Positions 11,701 through 22,520 of a stretch of 35,244 nucleotides of DNA are shown here, one piece after another. A model generated the notes under the pieces. The model made no database searches, was not told where the DNA came from, and saw only the letters and a program-made list of their open reading frames with translations. The position numbers and the translations under genes were made by a program. The stretch covers positions 1 through 35,244 of the forward strand of contig JAYKXP010000288.1 in NCBI GenBank assembly GCA_037176845.1, in the 5' to 3' direction. Position 1 is the stretch's first letter. The number at the start of each line of letters is the position of its first letter. The stretch is from Paramarasmius palmivorus. Taxonomy: Eukaryota > Basidiomycota > Agaricomycetes > Agaricales > Marasmiaceae.

Positions 11701-12613
11701 ATGGAATTCCTGGTGCATGGCTGATGGAAGGACGAGCGTGAGTAACCTCCAACAAGCCGAGTTCGATTCAAGGGGATTTTTATGTACAGGTTTAGCAGTT
11801 TAGAATTAATCAGTGATTGGATACTTAGGGGTTTGCAACTCACTCACATAGCTTGATTTTTTGCTAAATAACAACGCCCTGGGGCCTCAATGTGTCCCTC
11901 TTTAAGAGATTGCCTGTGCCGGAACCACGGCCCGCCGCATGGCCAAAACTACTCCAAAACTAGGCGCGGGATGCGTGGGAAAAAATGCCGATAGATGCCA
12001 CGAATTTTCCCCCCATAAAGAACGAGATCTCCATTACATTCCGAACTCGTAACTGTTTTGGGAGCTTCGGTTTGTCTCTCAAGATCGTGAATCCTAGACC
12101 GGCGGACACGGACATTCTGAGCACTAACACTTCTTCCCGCCTTCACTTGCGCATAACACATTGAATATAACCCATTAAACAACTACAACCATATCGTGTT
12201 GTCTACTGGGGAATCTTCGATGCACTTCAGGTGCCCACTCCTTGAGCCTGGAAAGTCCAATACAGCACTGTACGTGGTACGATGGTTCATCTTGCAAGTT
12301 CATGTATTCTGGGTGATGGATGCTAACGTTGGAGCAGTAATACATTATATTTGGAATTGAACGCTAAACACGGCGGAGCTCTTCATCTGGGCGTAATATC
12401 AACTGCCTCGAGTTTCAAAAACATATTCTAGGGATTTGGGACCCTTACCACCATCTGCCCACATGTCCCAGATTTACCAGGCCTGCTCAATGGCTAGGAT
12501 GACTACTGCGACTCGCGAGGCATGCTGGATGACCAGGTTCAAAGTAATATCACCGGGTGCCTGAGAACGAGAAAGCTACGCTCGAGTGCTTCCATCCCGG
12601 CCGGGGCCGTGAG
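11701..12613. other. No supported gene (0.9 kb)
   Basis: Nothing recognisable on either strand. The only link to other parts of the window is CGATGGAATTCCTGGTGCAT near 11700, which recurs almost exactly at 22918-22939. This indicates that the R0/R1 similarity continues patchily into this stretch. Confidence 0.45.
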
Positions 12614-12955
12614 CAATCCGCAATCCGACAATGGCTCTCCTTCAGATGACCAATCATCCGATAGATGAATCACGTCGTCTTGGGTGGTGGAAAATAGAGT
12701 TGGACGTCGCGTTTTTGTGGGTTATTGGGGGGCGTGTTGGAGACAAGTAAGCTTCTTCATTCATTTTCAAGGTGATATTGGCCTTGGATAGGCGTAATTG
12801 ATGGTATATGGTCCTGTGGGACAGACGCCCCCACCCAAGCGCCAGAAGTACGTAACTTGAAGTAGCGCCCATCCGCCGGATGATCCGCCATCCGACCAGA
12901 TTATCATCCTCGGATTGCGCATCCGATCCGAATCCCATCCGCCAGAAGCCCTAGA
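12614..12955. repeat. ATCCG-rich cluster, copy 1
   Basis: ATCCG occurs repeatedly at 12614-12664 and densely at 12871-12945, ending in CCGCCAGAAGCCCTAG (12940-12955). A second cluster at 14355-14427 ends in the same orientation with CCGCCAGGAGCCCTAG. Dense copies of a 5-mer with a shared end are typical of the subterminal regions of DNA transposons, but no matching opposite end or transposase was found. Confidence 0.5.
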
Positions 12956-13719
12956 CTACTACTACCGCGTGTGGAAGATGGTTTTGAAGAGTTCGAAATG
13001 CTGCCTCTGCATCTCTATCAAATCTTCCAGTACCATCTATAGTATGTACAACATGGACGTTCACTGGCCTGCAATCTAAAACATTACGAGGTACCTTCTG
13101 TCAGGGCGGACAATCGAAAGCGATCGAAGCGTAGGCAGATTAAAACACGTCAGTGGATCACCAATCACATCAACCAACATGATGCATGATTGGCGGTCAG
13201 CCATCGTGGCCTGCCAGTGTGGCTGAGCAATCAACAGGCTTTAGTGACTAAATTCAAGAATCACTGGCAAGCTTCAAAGTTGTGCTTTGGATCACATACT
13301 ACTAGTATATCAGAGTTTGGTTTGTAGGGAATAAGGTATTAATCAATGGAACTGGCAGCTTTATGTTTTCGGGTATCCTGTCACCGGTAGTACGTATGTA
13401 CAGCAGAAGCCTCAGTGGCCTTAATGACCCTGGAAAAGATTGACTATTGATAGGGGAGACCTATTCGTCAAGCTCTCATGGATGTCACGACTATTGCCCG
13501 ATGGAAACATCGGGCTGACTGCACGTATGTCTAACATTATATACTCGCGTATAATAATCATGATAGAAATGTTCATTTTGCCTTGTGAGCCTCTACATAC
13601 TGTAATAAACCGGTATTATAATAAATCCTCGGCGCTCGGAACAGTGGGGGCGGCGCTCATTCGCGATCGAGTTAGACCCCAGCTTTCACGTGGAAACAGG
13701 ATTTTACTTGGGAAAGCAA

Positions 13720-13848
13720 GCCTGCACCTCCCGGTGCAGGCAAGCACGAACTCGAGAATCAAGATAATATTGGATAGTCACCTCAAATTGTCATGGTGGT
13801 CTGCTCGTCGCACCGCCTTTGGCGGGGTCCTTGCAGCCCACGCTGCAA
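13720..13848. other. Three GC-rich perfect hairpins
   Basis: Three inverted repeats lie within 129 bases. The first is GCCTGCACC/GGTGCAGGC with loop TCCC (13720-13741). The second is CCGCC/GGCGG with loop TTT (13813-13825). The third is TTGCAGC/GCTGCAA with loop CCAC (13831-13848). The surrounding DNA, especially 13530-13630, is AT-rich. The cluster lies in an otherwise featureless gap. It could be a structured RNA, mobile hairpin elements of mitochondrial type, or chance. The overlapping 142-codon open frame (13440-13868) has no recognisable product. Confidence 0.5.
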
Positions 13849-14354
13849 ATACAGTACAGAGCGGGTAAACAAAAGTAAATGACTCACACATCCAGACGTA
13901 GGTTTGAATTGCAGGAACCCACTACTGACCGAGAATCCTCAGTTTGCAACAGCAATGTGATAATAATAATAAATCTGCACTAGGCCACATTTCGGAACAG
14001 CAGGTTCACACTACATGTACATTAAATCTATCTACGTGCTACGGTCAGATAAGGACCCTGGTTCGCATGAAAACTTCGTAAGACCCGGAAAATCCACCTC
14101 ACGGCACTGAGCACTTAGCCGGGAACAGAAATGAGTATCGAAAGATTTTTGCACTGAAGTTCATGAACACCAGCTTGGTGCCACTCCAGTGGAGCAGATA
14201 GAAACATGTTTGCCATCGGTCTGAGTTGCAATTATCAATAACCGTCCATATATCGACATTAAATATTAGTGGACCGCACCGATCAAGAAATCTGCGTGAT
14301 AAGACGACCAGGTGGTCACCCGTCAATCTGAAACATGTGGGGGAGTGTTGTTAC

Positions 14355-14427
14355 CATCCGCATTCGGCATCCGAGACCTCATCCGGTCGGATATCCGAAG
14401 TCAATCCGATCCGCCAGGAGCCCTAGG
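14355..14427. repeat. ATCCG-rich cluster, copy 2
   Basis: Six ATCCG copies in about 60 bases, ending CCGCCAGGAGCCCTAGG. It is in direct orientation relative to the cluster ending at 12955 and may be a second fragment of the same unknown element. Confidence 0.5.
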
Positions 14428-14565
14428 TTGTACATACTAGGGGGAATGAATCAGACTGATTAACTTAGGACACTCAGCAGTAGGTCTTGAGTGCTTGAGC
14501 GTCTATACGAGAGCAGTGGATCTGTTTGTCTGGGTTCGAACTGGGGAAGGGATTGCCATACATGG

Positions 14566-14593
14566 GTGCGAGACGAGTGCGAGACGAGTGCGA
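14566..14593. repeat. 11-bp tandem repeat
   Basis: GTGCGAGACGA is repeated twice, with a third partial copy (GTGCGA). It lies about 70 bases upstream of the first ATG of the split host gene. Confidence 0.8.
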
Positions 14594-15111
14594 CAGCTCT
14601 GCGAGCAATCACCACCGTAGTGCACGGTGTGTCACTACTAGCGCAGTGAATGCTTTATATTTAAGATGTCTCGTTTCACCATTTTCTGCATCTTCTCCTT
14701 GCACAGAACACCTCTTCTGAGTCTCTTACAATCTATGCAGAAGTCCTCTATGCTGTCTGACTCCGACAACCCGTTGAGACAGTCAAACAGTCCAGGGAAA
14801 TTAACCAAGGCTAACTTGAAGGACCACGCCACAGACAATGGCAAAAACAAAACCGCAATGGCAGAGGAGGTGAGGAATCAAACTATGCAACCAACCATAC
14901 TCACACAAACAATCCTGAAGGACGGAGAAGCGTCACCTAGTAGTGCGTCCACCACCGAATATCACACAGAACCCGAGAAGTGCCATCGTGTTCAGCCTGA
15001 GGAAAGAGAACCTTGTACGAGTCGTGAGTGACATTGTTGAGCTGTAATGGTGCTGCCAATCTCTTCAAGTTCTTACAACGAATTTATAGAGACAAGCTCG
15101 GGCTCTTGTTT

Positions 15112-15142
15112 CACTGTGCTTACAAAAGACCGTGAATTTCAC
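15112..15142 (+). repeat. Left terminal inverted repeat
   Basis: Begins CACTGTGCTTACAAAAGACC. Aligned with the reverse complement of 20706-20736, 20 of 31 bases agree, including the first five and the GTGAA block. Confidence 0.8.
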
Positions 15143-15146
15143 GGTC
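15128..15146. repeat. Subterminal palindrome
   Basis: GACCGTGAA-T-TTCACGGTC is a perfect inverted repeat with a single central base. TTCACGGTC occurs again at 15229-15237, and TTCACCCCC or TTCACGTAC variants lie between and after them. Repeated subterminal motifs are where CACTA transposases typically bind, so a binding role is inferred. Confidence 0.65.
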
Positions 15147-15402
15147 TAATTCACCCCCAAGTTGCGTGATTTTCACCCCCTCTGTGCGTGAAACTCGCTG
15201 TAAAATCTTTGATTAAGATACATGAACTTTCACGGTCAAATGTCCCCATTTCACGTACTCGGTTTTCCCATACTTCAGGTGATTTCCACCCGATTTGGAC
15301 CCGTATTCAAGAACAAATAGAAATATTTCACTCATATTCTGGAAAAAATCAAACTAATCACTGTATTAATCAAGCTATATAGCTGGAAATTATGGAACCA
15401 TA

Positions 15403-16575
15403 TCAACGGCGAGCAGTAGCATTGTGACCCTTACCCTTTGCTCCCTTTCCTTTCCCTGCTACAGCCCTTGTCTCTTCTTCACTCGCTGGACCCTGTCCGT
15501 CATCGTCATCGTTATCGTCATCGTCGTCATCTGTAAGCTCCGGGAGAGGACCGCCCATATTGTCTCCATCGACATTGGACGCACTGCGGTGGTCCAGTGT
15601 CACAGTACTAGAGCTAGCTACTGCATCCGGGCCCGGCAATGGAGAGGGACTGGAGTTCGCTGTTCTTGTGCAGGCTTGGCGTTGGCGTCCACGGTATGTT
15701 GAGGGGTCGTCGGAACAACTCTCGTAGGTTCTGTGCCCGGAAAAGTACTCCTTAGCAAGGTGCTCTGCTGCCCATTGGTTCTCGAAACGTCGTAGCTTGG
15801 GGTATGCTTCTTCAATCTAGATGGTTTGAGTAAACATAGGATAACTGATATGGGGTAAACGTACAGCATCATAAATTCTCCCAAGCTTCTTCGTCTTCTG
15901 ACCTCTCCAATTCTTCTCGAAATCGATCCGTCCAGTACCAAGGGTCCTGCGAATCATGAACTAGGAAATGGTTAGTACATCAGGGAACTACTTGCGGGAT
16001 CACGTACTCTGATACGTTTCCATTCCTTGTTGTATTCTTTACCTTCGATGCCTAGGTGGCTGCGAATTTGACGGATAGTGACTTTGGACATGTTTGGCGG
16101 ACGCTTGATGGAGCCCTTCCGAATGTCGTCGGCTTGAGCAGAGGTACCAGACTTGCTAGATTCTGCAGCCTTCATCCGCGCCATTTCTTGCTGGGTCACT
16201 CGGGCTTCAGCCTCTGCAGCCTCAACTCGCGCTACCAACGTAAGATGTTAATTACTAGGGACACATCATAGTCATAATATGAAACGCACCTTTCAACCTG
16301 CGGATCTCCTCAGAGTCATCACTGTGTTGGACTGTCTGAGCCTCCTGCTGACGTGCCTGATTTTGAAGGGCCCTAGCTTCACGGTCCCTCTTCCTCTGCT
16401 CCTTCAAATGTTGGTCTTCGGCTTGTTTCTCAGCAATGAGAGCAGCCTTTTCGGATTGCTTGTGATGACGGTTGGTTGATCGGCTTGAAGTGGGAGGTTG
16501 GGAATGTGAGGTGGAAGTATTTTCCTTGCGATTTTGCCTGGATTTACTTGTCTTCCGTGTTTTTGTTGGGGCCAT
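15403..16575 (-). CDS. Second, companion protein of the CACTA-like element
   Basis: Four exons (16575-16290, 16231-16008, 15960-15865, 15816-15403) give 339 aa. Introns are 58, 47 and 48 nt. The N-terminus is basic and Ser/Thr-rich (MAPTKTRKTSKSRQNRKE), then comes a charged, probably coiled-coil segment (EKQAEDQHLKEQRKRDREAR and on to about residue 120). A central region follows with repeated IRxxLG..xxxxxxWxxxK blocks and YPKLRRFENQWAAEHL. It resembles the conserved core of the second protein often paired with Tnp2-type transposases in Agaricomycetes. An acidic run (LTDDDDDDNDDDD) and a Lys/Gly tail close it. It is transcribed divergently from the transposase with a 470-bp gap. Role is unknown; an accessory DNA-binding function is plausible by analogy with plant TnpA. 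Confidence 0.72.
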
Positions 16576-17045
16576 GAGTGCTGTTAAACGAGCCCCAGTG
16601 CACCTTTAAATGCCAATAAAAAGGATTTCAACTTACCGTTTCTCCATTGTCCTAACACGCTCACCCTGACGGCTAAACAGGTGTGACGATTGAGAGATGG
16701 TGCTGCTGGTGGCGGTTGCGAAACGTTTTTCAACTCCGCTGGGCTGAGGGGAGCCTGAACATGGTGGTTAGCAGGAAAGCGCGGTGGAGCTAAGACTTGG
16801 CTTTGTCAGAAATGACATCACGGACACAGCCCATCTCGTTCCGTCCTACCGATTCTGTTGACTCTACTCCACATCCTATCTACATTCTCCACATCCTCCA
16901 CCCGCACGGTTTTTACACTTTTAAAAATGATATTTGTTTTCTCCCTGATAAATTTATTTCGTGACTTGCGCCCCCAATCATATCCATTCAACTACAACTT
17001 TTGAAGCCTCTCAATCCCGACTTCCAAGGTCCAACTCTCCCAGAT
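16576..17045. promoter_or_regulatory. Divergent promoter region of the transposon
   Basis: The 470 bp between the start codons of the two element genes. It has no open frame of note and must hold both promoters. An AT-rich stretch at 16915-16965 lies nearer the transposase start. No specific operator is recognised. Confidence 0.5.
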
Positions 17046-20000
17046 ATGGTCCTTTGCATTTGCGGCTGTAACCAAGATATTTCATACAAGACCCAACGGC
17101 GACATCTCGAGGGAAAGGGTGCTTTGTCTATGCGTGTTGCGTTGGAAAATAGAACATTCACTTCACGAATCTGGAAGAAAGTCTCAGGACTTGTACAGCG
17201 TCGCAAGCGTTTGCAAAAGGGTAGAAAGAGAGCAGAAAGGCAAGAGGAATTGGAGGACACTGTTCAGGGTACGTGGCTTATATTTCTTGGAGCCGAATTC
17301 ATCTCTAACAGAATCTACTAGACATGCAATCTGTTCATCATTTCAGCCCTCAATACGACTCAAATACGCCATCCACACCCAATTCACAACCAATGGACAT
17401 CAATTCAATGCCAGTCACACCACAATCCAGACACAATGTTCCAGTACCCTCAGATGAAGACATTTGGCCTAACGGCCGTGTTCACCATGATGTCAACTAC
17501 GGTAACAGCTCAGAATCTGATGACAACTCTGAGGCATCGACACTCAGCAGTGAATCAGATTCATCAGGTTGGGATAGTGATGAATGTGAGCCTTGGATGC
17601 AAGGCTTAACTGCCGAAGAGATCCTTGAGGAAGAGTGTGGAACTGGGGAAGGTGCGAAAGTCATTGCCTGCGATTCATAGACATACTGTAAAGCTAACCT
17701 CACCCAATGAAAGGCCATCATCTTTCTGAACAGGACATGGATGCAATTCGTGCCCACAACCTCAAAGTTACAATTGACCTCGGGGAACAGTCCTACAGAA
17801 AGCTGAAACGCGCATTCCCTCAGCTCAAGGACCTTCTTTCCTTACACAAGTTACAGGCACGGATCGCATTTCTTTCAGGCATCTCTCCTGAGAAGTACGA
17901 CTGCTGTATTGGGTCGTGCTGCTGCTTCCTGGGTCCTTACGAGTCACTCGAACATTGTCCATATTGCCAAGAACCTCGACGGGATAGTAAAGGTCGCTCT
18001 CGTGCAACATTTTCATACATTCCTCTTATCCCGCGGCTCATAGGACTCTTTGCTGACAAGGACATGTCCCAAAAGTTACTATATCGAAGTCGTTATCTCT
18101 CCGAGAAGTCGGGTGAAGATATCAACGACATATTCGACTCAGAACACTACCAATCTCTCCTCCGAACGCTCGTCACCATTGGTGATGAGACTCTTCCCCA
18201 CCATTTCTTTGCCTTCAATACCGATGTTGCCATGGGACTATCAGCTGATGGTGTCGGCCCCTTCAAACGGCGAAAACATACCTGTTGGCCGCTCATAGGG
18301 TTCCTCTACAACCTGCACCCCAGTATCCGCTTTCATTTAGAGAACCTGATCTCTTTTGGTGTTATCCCAGGCCCAAAGGCACCAAAGGATCTCGACTCTT
18401 TTCTTCTTCCTCTGCGGAACGAGTTTCTTCAGCTCTTTCGCAGAGTACCAGCATTTGATGCTCGTCTCCAACGTTGTTTCGCACTACATGGATACCTCAT
18501 TCGTGTCTTTGGGGATATGCCAGCTGTGGCGAAGCTCATGCGAATGAAAGGGCATAACGGTCTTCACCCTTGTCGTGCATGCAACATTTCTGGTGTTCGA
18601 AACCAGGCACCAGGACGTCAACCCTACTACACACCACTTCATCGTCAAGACGGTTCCCTTGATCCCCTCTCCCTACCTCTCCGAACCCATGATCAGTTCA
18701 TTCACCAAGCTGCTCAGGTGACTCAGGCTTCCAATGATACAGAGGAAGAAGCGCGGTCAAAGCAGTATGGCATCAACGGCATGCCTATCCTAGCAAGCCT
18801 CTCCAGCCTTTCGTTTCCAGACTCATTCCCGCATGATTTCATGCATCTTGCCTTTCACAATGTGCTCAACACTCTCATACATCTCTGGACCAGTGATTTC
18901 AAGGGGCTTGACACCGGTAGAGAAGACTATGAGTTGGCACCATCAGTGGTTGAGGCCATCGGTGTTGGTTGTGTTGAGGCTGGCAACACGACCCCTGCAT
19001 CATTCGGCGCACGCGTACCCAATCTGGCAACTGAACGACATTATTATACCGCCGAGTCATGGATGCTGTTTGCTACTATGCTTGGCCCTGTTTTCCTTCA
19101 CAATCGGTTCACCAAGCGGCGATATTATGACCATTTCATCAAGCTTGTTCAGCTCTTCAACAAGTGCCTACTTTTATCAATTCCCAGGGCTGACGTTGAT
19201 GTTACGCTTCGAAAGGGCTTTGCGGATTGGGTACTCGAGTATGAAAAGTAGGTCATGCAGCATTTCGTATCATGAGGTGGTATCAAAGCTAACATTGATG
19301 CCAGAATCTACTACCAGAATAAGCCCGAGCGGTTGCCAGTGTGCACCCTTCCGGTACATGCTCTACTACATCTTGCCGACGACATTCTTCGAGCTGGTCC
19401 AGTTTGGTGTCACTGGAATTTCCCCACTGAACGGTTCTGTGGTGCATTAGTACGGTCTGGCAAGAGCAGGAAGAATCCTTACGCAAGTTTTGCCCGACGG
19501 CTGCTTGAGATCGCTCAGCTAAATCAGATCAAGGTCATCTTCCACCTTGAAAGTGAGTTGGACCTCTCAGACGCAAGAGACGAGGCAGAGACTGGACATT
19601 CGTTACCAGATTGAGAGTTTTCCACTTTATTCCCGATGTCAACTTAAAGCTTACCGTTGCTTACAGATCCGGACATTCGAGTTTTGCGGCCTCGTGTGAT
19701 TCGTACTATTGATCCCAACGTTCGGAAAGCTGTCAAGAACTTTCTACTTCGCTCATATGACCTTGATGGGCCGCAAGCGTCACAGGCTATTCCCGAGAAA
19801 ATATCTCAATGGGCACGTATCCGTTATCTTCATGGCGGAGACACAGTCAATGCAGCAGATATGTATCATCGTTCAGAGAGGAACAAGTCAAGGGAGGCTA
19901 GTTTTGTGAAGGTGAATTTCATAGTTTGAATCTTGTGCGCTATAAACTCAGGCTAATCCGTGTTTAGTTTAGTATTGAAGTCGATAAAAACGAAAGATTC

Positions 20001-20339
20001 CGCAATCTACCAGTAGTCCTTGAACGTCACCCTGCCTACGGACAGCTGTTAAGTATCCTGGAGTTTAAGACTGACTTACCTCAAGCATCATCTGGCACCA
20101 AGGAGCATATTATACTACTTGGCGTTATTCGACCGGTGAATCTAGAGCGGCAGAACAAGTTAGGCATGCCCTACTACCAGCACGAGGACTTCAAACCGTT
20201 AACGGTGGTTGATGTCGATGATATCAGCTGTCTAGTTGCTCGCATTCCAGATCGTCGGCCCAATCGCCCGCTTCGATGGGCACTCTACGAACGCCCGTGT
20301 GTAATGGGTACTGAGCCTACAGTGGATTCAAGGCAGTAA
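17046..20339 (+). CDS. Tnp2-family transposase (CACTA/EnSpm superfamily)
   Basis: Catalyses cut-and-paste movement of the surrounding element. Six exons (17046-17268, 17322-17651, 17714-19247, 19305-19552, 19667-19911, 19968-20339) join into 983 aa without stops. Introns are 53, 62, 57, 114 and 56 nt, all GT-AG. A short Cys-rich N-terminus (MVLCICGCN..RRHLEGKG) is followed by an acidic Ser-rich segment. The conserved Cys cluster CC..CCCF.G..CPYC is at about 248-270. The first catalytic Asp lies in GLSADGVGPF (D363) and the likely second in PHDFMHL (D559). The CRAC motif of GHNGLHPCRAC is at about 471-474. The later block CGALVRSGKSRKNPYASFA is characteristic of fungal members; the third acidic residue is not assigned. 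ATG 17046 is used because it opens the Cys-rich motif. The third exon was started at 17714, not at ATG 17707, because a TAA lies just upstream and the phase fits. Confidence 0.9.
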
Positions 20340-20705
20340 AGGTGAGAAACAAATACTCAGCAACGCACTGTACAATTGCTTCAGTCATCTCGCACTGTTG
20401 ATTGACTCCCATCCCCTTCCAGACATCCCAATCGCATGCTGCCTTCGTTCCATATTAATATCGGCCACGGTAGAGATTGACGAGTGCAATTTGGGGTTAA
20501 AGGTGTCGTTGCCGTGGTCAGAAGAAGACATATCTAAGTCTAGAATGTATAAGTCACGAATCCTTGATTTCACGTTGAAGATGGTGATTTTCACATGCTA
20601 GAAACCAATCCACATTTTCAGCCCAATTCGAGTGAATTTTGATGGACGGACTTGACCCTATGTCACCCTATTTCGGGCGAAACACGAATAAGGGTCCTTT
20701 TTTGG
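20340..20705. other. Right subterminal region of the transposon
   Basis: Non-coding tail after the transposase stop. It contains GTGATTTTCAC at 20583-20593 and two copies of GGGCGAA (about 20668 and 20704), partly echoing the TTCAC-type motifs at the left end. No gene is supported. Confidence 0.55.
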
Positions 20706-20736
20706 GCGAATTTCATGTATTTCTACAGGCCCAGTG
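20706..20736 (-). repeat. Right terminal inverted repeat
   Basis: Read on the minus strand it begins CACTGGGCCTGTAGAAATAC and pairs imperfectly with the left end. TTT follows immediately at 20737-20739, matching the TTT before the left end. Confidence 0.8.
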
Positions 20737-21067
20737 TTTCCAGACAGATAACTCGGGCAACGTAATGTTCATCACTGGCAGCAACATCAGCGGCGGTACT
20801 ATAAACTTCGGCACTGGTATGTTTCCATTGACATAACATCATATGCAGCCACTTATTCACCAGCTACTCAGTATCCACAGGAACCTCAAATATTTTCGTC
20901 ACTCAGACTCGTGGAGAGAACACTATAACCAACAATAATTACCGAGCAAACCCGCACTCTGGTCAAGGGTATGTAAGCCATTCAAACACCGCATACATAA
21001 TGAGTACCCACTGGAACATTCTTTTGACAGAGCTGAATCAAGTACCGCAAGAGTCGGGACGAACTAA

Positions 21068-22520
21068 CACCCTTGGCGCCCAGCGTCCGTCCCTCCGCCA
21101 GGCCTAGGACCCTAACCTAGCATGATTAGGATAAACGGGGATGCATTGGTTAGATCACATTTTCGAGGCTTTATGTAGTAAGAGTAGAACGCAACGTCCC
21201 CATTGGCACGAGTGGCAAGACTGGTACTACGTTCACAGTAAAAGGTTCCATCAATGGCCAGCTAATCCACCCGGGTTGCGACTTTCTGTATGACGTTCCT
21301 ATCATCTAGCAAAACGGATAGTGAGTCCGAGAAAATTTGTCGCATTGACCTAAAGCATGATTCAGTGGGTACTACAAACTCCGACTGCTATCAATTCGAA
21401 ATAGCGTTAAGCGAAGAGCGTCAATCTGGCTGATCGATGGCGTACAGCTGCGGATCTAGAGCTTTATGAATATGATCAACATGTAGCAAAAGGGATGCGC
21501 ATTCCCGTCCTCAACGGCTGTGGGTGGGCGGGCCTACTCATATCGAGACCCTGCAACGACGAACCGGTCAATTGTCACACAACTCTGAGCCACTTACCAG
21601 TAACTATACCCGTATTTGGGACATCTAAGAGCGTAAATCAACAGCTAAATGGAGATGTGAATGAATTAGCGAATACCGGACGAAGATGGTCGTTTTGACT
21701 GCATGTCGTCCTATCCGAGTCGCGCAGACGACTTTGAGCTAGCGCGGGTGAAGTGCATATCTCCAGCTCCCTAGTGTCAAAACTAATCACGAAAGACTCG
21801 TAGATTGCTCATGGGCCGAACTGGTCAGAATTGGCTCAGCCTGAGAAGACGTATCACTGACTCACCTTAGTTGAGATCATACATAGCTTCAAGCTCACCC
21901 AGAGTGCGACTTTAATCGATAAAGAGGTCACGGCTCAGTAATCCCACTCGCCTGACTCTGAGTGTAGCGGTGATGTTTGGGTGTTGATGAAAGGAAGTTG
22001 AAAGGAAGGCGTCACGGTTACGTCACGCTGGCTTCCCTGGCGTGACAGTCACGTCAGTGTGCAATATCCACGACCAATGCATACTCTCCATGGTGTGCAC
22101 GTCAATTTCGACATCTTCAGCGGTATCTTCTGAGCGATACAAAATTCCTCCTCTGCTCTTAGTATACTCAACTTCGTACCAGTAACTCAAGTTTTAGACT
22201 ACTACATACTCCTGGTTGTGAGTCTACTCTCGAGAGGCTCAAAACCCATCAGCATCTGCATACATGGCTGTATTTTCAAAGGGCATATACTTTCGTGTCA
22301 AGGATGGAAGGCACATCGGCCATAGGGCCTGAGGGTTCATCTTGTCGAGAGCAGAAGCGGTCGTCCCAGGTCCATGTGCGGAGGTATGTGGAATGTTATT
22401 GTGCAACATTGCGAGTCTGAAAATATTCTGGCTTTGCCAGCACTCGTCTCATAGCCTACATTAGCTCTTTTCAAAAGGCTTAGGCTCGGTGAAGCTCATC
22501 ACTATACAAGGAAGCAAAGG
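21068..22520. other. No supported gene (1.45 kb)
   Basis: No known family or joined frame. A GTCACGC/GCGTGAC inverted repeat with an 11-base loop sits near 22022-22046. Near 22531-22562, just beyond the stretch, lies a degenerate copy of the CATGGANAATCGCTAGCGAA-type repeat that recurs in R0 to R2. Confidence 0.45.

Larger units (their letters stand above)
15112..20736. mobile_element. Complete CACTA-like DNA transposon, Tnp2 type
   Basis: A 5,625-bp element starting CACTG and ending CAGTG. The outer 31 bases of the two ends match at 20 positions as inverted repeats. It is flanked by TTT on each side (15109-15111 and 20737-20739), the 3-bp duplication size expected for CACTA/EnSpm elements. 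It carries two divergent open genes: a Tnp2 transposase (17046-20339, +) and a companion protein (15403-16575, -), both with consistent intron phases and no stops. The insertion lies in an exon whose frame is restored on removing it, which independently fixes both ends. Intact genes suggest fairly recent activity, although the ends are only moderately alike. Confidence 0.88.
14666..21067 (+). pseudogene. Host gene split by the CACTA-like element (TNN-module family, distant member)
   Basis: A small unknown gene interrupted within its second exon by the element at 15112-20736. Exon 1 is 14666-15023 (or from ATG 14735, which suits the TATA-like TTTATATTTA at 14654 better). Exon 2 is 15090-15111 plus 20740-20816, exon 3 is 20881-20968, and exon 4 is 21031-21067. 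With the element and one copy of its TTT target duplication removed, all junctions keep frame and the reading frame has 194 codons ending in TAA. Exon 2 encodes NVMFITGSNISGGTINFG and exon 3 NIFVTQTRGENTITNNN. The latter resembles the FVTVNRASGTVTNNGSTLP module of the gene at 27870. Introns are 66, 64 and 62 nt. In its present state the transcript would run into the transposon. Function is unknown; the family link is inferred from the TNN motif and phase-1 exons. Confidence 0.65.

Noticed and set aside
13440..13868. 142-codon open frame
   Set aside because: It overlaps the hairpin cluster, has no recognisable family and no intron-linked extension. The coding look is probably chance.
14530..14545. 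GGTTCGAACTGG resembling a tRNA B box; similar GGTTCGAT strings near 24258 and 27770
   Set aside because: No acceptor stem, D arm or anticodon arm could be folded around any of them.
15424..15702. Plus-strand frame rich in Val/Ile opposite the companion gene
   Set aside because: It is the complement of the GAC/GAT-rich acidic run of the minus-strand gene.
22022..22046. GTCACGC/GCGTGAC inverted repeat
   Set aside because: A single 7-bp stem with an 11-base loop is expected by chance in a window of this size.
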